Assembly (NCBI GenBank): GCA_007135635.1
Contig: SLIO01000369.1
Span: 1 to 6,748 of the forward strand
DNA: 6,748 nt
Source of the DNA: Methylomicrobium sp.
GTDB taxonomy: Bacteria > Pseudomonadota > Gammaproteobacteria > Methylococcales > Methylomonadaceae
Direction of reading: 5' to 3'
Shown: one piece after another, positions 4,229 through 6,748 of the stretch
Numbering within the stretch: position 1 is the first letter of the stretch
Layout: the number at the start of each line of letters is the position of its first letter
Translations under genes and position numbers: made by a program
Notes under the pieces: model-generated
Seen by the model: only the letters and a program-made list of their open reading frames with translations
Databases searched by the model: none
What the model was told of the DNA's origin: nothing

Positions 4229-6433
4229 ATGAAAAAAATGACCCATAGCGCTATCGATGACAGCCATCCTCATAAACAACTTGAATTGCCGCTCAGCATA
4301 AAGCCGGCGTTAGCCGCTTCGAAAGCTGCTGGCTCTAACAAGCTAGTACGCCAATTGCAAGCCCGTCGGGAAGTCTTTGATGACTTGCGATTTACACATA
4401 AGGTAGTCGATCCTTCGTTAGAACATCATACAAATTCATATGATTTTGCGCCGGTGGCCTATTTAACGCTGGCCGCTGATAGCAGTATTGTCGACGCCAA
4501 TCAGTTTGCGGAGTGCTTGCTCGGTATTCCGCGGTCGAGCTTATGCCGGCAACGTTTTGCTAAGCTAGTCTCTGAAGAGTCTCAGTCTATATTCAATGCT
4601 TTTTTGAATAAAACGCTTGCAATCAGGCATCATCAAAGCTGCAAGGTGGCGTTACAAATCGCCGGGCGATTAATGTGGATAGAAATTAAGGCCATTGCCG
4701 ACCCTATGCTTCAAACCTGCCGCGCCGCAGTTTCGGATATTACCGAACACAAACGAACTGAGCGCCAATTAGAACTCGCTACGTTGGCCTACCAGGCGAT
4801 AGACGAGGCCATTATGATTACTGACGCCGATAACAGTATCGTCGCAGTCAATCCCGCTTTTACCACACTGACCGGTTACACCGAAGAGGAAGTCCTCGGT
4901 CAATGCGCAAATCTTTTTAAAACCGATTGCCATGACAGTCGTTTCTATTTGAGCATCTGGAAAGCGCTACGGAAAACCGGACATTGGCAGGGAGAAATTT
5001 GGAATCGTCGCAAGAATGGTGAAATCTATCTTGAATGGTTGAGCATCAATACTAATTACGACAGCAATGGAAACGTATTGCAGCGAGTCGCAATTAGCAC
5101 CGATATTACCGACCGCAAGCGCGCGGAAGAAACGATGTGGAAACGAGCAAACTTCGATCAGCTGACCTGCTTGCCCAACCGGTATTTGTTTTATGACCGC
5201 ATGCAATTGGCCATCAAGCAAGCCTGCAGGGAAGGGCTGCCGATGGCTTTGATGTTGCTTGATCTCGACCGTTTCAAAGAAATCAATGATACCTTGGGGC
5301 ACGATATGGGTGACAGTCTGTTGTTGGAGATTGCGCGGCGGTTGAACCATTGCGTGCGCGAGACTGACACGGTGGCGCGTTTGGGTGGCGATGAGTTCGC
5401 AATTATTCTGAATGAAAAGGAAGATTGTGTCGGCATCGAACGCATTGCTCAAAGTATATTGCAACAACTGGCAGAGCCGCTTTTGTTGAATGGCCAAAAG
5501 GTCAATATTTCCGCTAGCATCGGAATCACATTTTATCCGGAGGATGCCTCCGAAATTGAAGAATTGATGAAGAATGCCGATCAAGCCATGTATGACGCCA
5601 AAGAGGCGGGCCGCAACCATTTTAGTTATTTCACTCGTGCTGTACAGAATGCCTCGCAACGCCAATCCAGTTTGGCCAATGATTTGCGCGAAGCACTGAT
5701 CAATAATCAATTGCAGTTGTATTATCAGCCCATCATGGAATTGGCGAGCGGTGTTATTTATAAAGCGGAGGCGCTGATCCGCTGGCGACATCCCCAGCAT
5801 GGATGGCTTTGTCCAACGGATTTTATTGCTATTGCCGAGAAAACAGGATTAATCGTTGAAATGAGCGATTGGGTATTTAAAGAAGCGGCGCGACAAGTTT
5901 GGCTCTGGCGAAGATATTTTGATAGGCGTTTCCAGATCAGCATCAATGGCTCTCCAATGTTGATCCATTGCGCCAGCGATCATAAAAATAGTTGGTTCGA
6001 GCATTTACAACAAAACGGCCTCACGGTAGACAGCATTGGGGTCGAAATAGACGAAGGTCTGCTGATGGACACTTCGCATGATGTTTCAAATATGTTGTTT
6101 TCGTTCTGTGATATCGGTATGCCGATCAGTATCGACGATTTCGGAACCGGTTGCTCGTCATTATATTTATTGCAGAAATTTCATATTGATTATCTTAAAA
6201 TAGATCCATCGTTTGTCGGCAAGCTGGTTGATCAATCAAATGAATTAATGCTTTGTGAAGCGATGATCGCTATGGCGCACAAGCTAAAAATCAAGGTGAT
6301 CGCGGAAGGAGTGGAAACTCATCATCAATGCGAGCTACTCAAAAAAATGGGTTGTGATTTTGCTCAAGGGTACTTATTTTCAAAGCCCTTATCCGCCGGA
6401 GCCTTTGAGGCGTTGCTAGCGAAACGCGAATGA
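4229..6433 (+). CDS. PAS-PAS-GGDEF-EAL cyclic-di-GMP synthase/phosphodiesterase
   Basis: This 734-residue probable cytoplasmic sensor-effector could both make c-di-GMP from two GTP and cleave it to pGpG. After an unremarkable stretch (1-69), PAS 1 spans about 70-175 (YDFAPVAYLTL at 71-81, ending SDITEHKR) and PAS 2 about 185-300 (ending TDITDRKRAEE). Both end in the DIT motif that links PAS to output domains. GGDEF spans about 305-468, with DLDRFK (345-350), N353 and GGDEF (386-390). The inhibitory RxxD site is intact as RETD (377-380). EAL spans about 483-732: E514 of EAL, N573, E606, DD at 636-637, K657, E693 and Q713, the usual metal-binding and catalytic set, are all present. DDFGTG loop 6 is intact, though followed by C where Y is usual. 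No membrane helix is visible. The PAS ligand is unknown. The M41-like gene lies directly upstream. Confidence 0.95.
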   Translation: MKKMTHSAIDDSHPHKQLELPLSIKPALAASKAAGSNKLVRQLQARREVFDDLRFTHKVVDPSLEHHTNSYDFAPVAYLTLAADSSIVDANQFAECLLGIPRSSLCRQRFAKLVSEESQSIFNAFLNKTLAIRHHQSCKVALQIAGRLMWIEIKAIADPMLQTCRAAVSDITEHKRTERQLELATLAYQAIDEAIMITDADNSIVAVNPAFTTLTGYTEEEVLGQCANLFKTDCHDSRFYLSIWKALRKTGHWQGEIWNRRKNGEIYLEWLSINTNYDSNGNVLQRVAISTDITDRKRAEETMWKRANFDQLTCLPNRYLFYDRMQLAIKQACREGLPMALMLLDLDRFKEINDTLGHDMGDSLLLEIARRLNHCVRETDTVARLGGDEFAIILNEKEDCVGIERIAQSILQQLAEPLLLNGQKVNISASIGITFYPEDASEIEELMKNADQAMYDAKEAGRNHFSYFTRAVQNASQRQSSLANDLREALINNQLQLYYQPIMELASGVIYKAEALIRWRHPQHGWLCPTDFIAIAEKTGLIVEMSDWVFKEAARQVWLWRRYFDRRFQISINGSPMLIHCASDHKNSWFEHLQQNGLTVDSIGVEIDEGLLMDTSHDVSNMLFSFCDIGMPISIDDFGTGCSSLYLLQKFHIDYLKIDPSFVGKLVDQSNELMLCEAMIAMAHKLKIKVIAEGVETHHQCELLKKMGCDFAQGYLFSKPLSAGAFEALLAKRE

Positions 6434-6590
6434 ACGGTCGGCTGAAAAATAGTGTTGAGTCTTTTCTGAAACCATCACTACTTTTACCCTACCCGGACAA
6501 GCCGGAACCAAAAAGACTACCAAAATAAATACATAAGTTTTCCTGATACGTAGAACATTCAGCCAAATAGACAAAGGCCAAAAGCCCCGT
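6434..6590. other. Intergenic stretch after the GGDEF-EAL gene
   Basis: I see no gene, strong hairpin with a T-tract or recognisable regulatory site here. It is A-rich and leads into the repeat cluster that fills the remainder of the window. Confidence 0.5.
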
Positions 6591-6591
6591 C

Positions 6592-6632
6592 ATACCGGCA
6601 GGGATTGCCTGTATCCAGTGTACAGGGCACTG
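6592..6632. repeat. Short hairpin repeat (ATACCGGCA type)
   Basis: Bases 6592-6600 pair with 6606-6614 (ataccggca/tgcctgtat, eight of nine positions) around a 5-base loop. A second small stem follows, cagtg (6616-6620) with cactg (6628-6632). The words cataccggca and gtatccagt match a short repeat that I recall from many proteobacterial intergenic regions. It adjoins the two larger palindromes that follow, making a repeat cluster. Confidence 0.5.
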
Positions 6633-6636
6633 CCAT

Positions 6637-6710
6637 TAAGTTAAGGATTTTTCCGTTCGCCCTGAGCCTGTCGAAGGGTGAATGGAAAAATCCTGGGTCG
6701 ATAAGTTAAG
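6637..6710 (+). repeat. Direct repeat TAAGTTAAG before each palindrome
   Basis: The 9-mer taagttaag occurs at 6637-6645 and 6702-6710, 65 bases apart. Each copy overlaps the left foot of one of the two palindromes. This could mark a duplicated unit or an insertion boundary. Confidence 0.55.
6644..6694. repeat. Palindrome A with TGAGCCTGTCGAA loop
   Basis: The arms 6644-6662 and 6676-6694 pair over all 19 positions, with 17 Watson-Crick pairs and two G-T wobbles. They enclose the 13-base loop tgagcctgtcgaa (6663-6675). The right arm carries a run of A; read on the minus strand, the stem ends in a T-run, so it might end transcripts entering from the right. The core belongs to a widespread family of intergenic repeats containing GAGCCTGTCGAA. 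Confidence 0.78.
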
Positions 6711-6748
6711 CCGTCCATGGTTCGACAGGCTCACCACGAACGGCTTAA
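6706..6748. repeat. Palindrome B, inverted copy with the same loop
   Basis: The arms 6706-6720 and 6734-6748 pair at 13 of 15 positions, beginning with nine perfect pairs (ttaagccgt/acggcttaa). The loop ttcgacaggctca (6721-6733) is the exact reverse complement of the loop of palindrome A. The arm next to the loop differs from that of A but still pairs with itself. The window ends at the outer foot, so the repeat may extend further. Confidence 0.76.

Noticed and set aside
4967..5800. A 277-codon minus-strand open frame antisense to the GGDEF-EAL gene
   Set aside because: The plus-strand frame carries complete conserved PAS, GGDEF and EAL motifs. The antisense product shows no recognisable domain and is best explained as a codon-bias shadow.

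Overview
The window looks like a piece of a gammaproteobacterial chromosome. The evidence is the ileS-lspA junction at the left edge, the divergent ampD/nadC pair also known from E. coli, and close agreement of LspA, AmpD and NadC with the gammaproteobacterial families. The repeats between genes (REP-type hairpins around a CTGTGGGAGCG arm, the TGAGCCTGTCGAA palindromes, the AAAAGTAACC hairpin) are of a kind common in methanotrophs of the order Methylococcales. That narrower placement is an inference from memory and was not tested.

Layout: (1) 1-500 holds the last codons of a probable ileS and all of lspA (signal peptidase II). (2) 501-1089 is a convergent intergenic region between lspA and ampD. 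It has no credible gene. It contains a 498-bp non-coding element with perfect 17-bp terminal inverted repeats abutted by an 11-bp direct repeat, with further nested inverted arms and a strong REP-like hairpin near its centre. (3) 1090-2978 is a core metabolic block: ampD on the minus strand (peptidoglycan recycling), diverging from nadC (NAD synthesis), which is followed after one base by a small flavin-reductase-like gene. (4) 2979-3475 is intergenic, with two tandem tetraloop hairpins and one longer hairpin. (5) 3476-6433 is a visibly more AT-rich two-gene unit. It has a stand-alone FtsH-type (M41-like) zinc peptidase domain of 234 aa without an AAA+ domain, then, 48 bp downstream on the same strand, a 734-aa PAS-PAS-GGDEF-EAL protein whose cyclase, inhibitory and phosphodiesterase motifs are all intact. 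(6) 6434-6748 is intergenic and ends in two palindromes that share the same 13-nt loop in opposite orientation.

lspA, ampD and nadC are ordinary housekeeping genes. The accessory interest lies in the orphan M41-like peptidase paired with a cyclic-di-GMP enzyme, a combination I do not recognise as a described system, and in the dense and partly symmetrical repeats in every long gap. I identified no tRNA, rRNA, CRISPR array or transposase gene.
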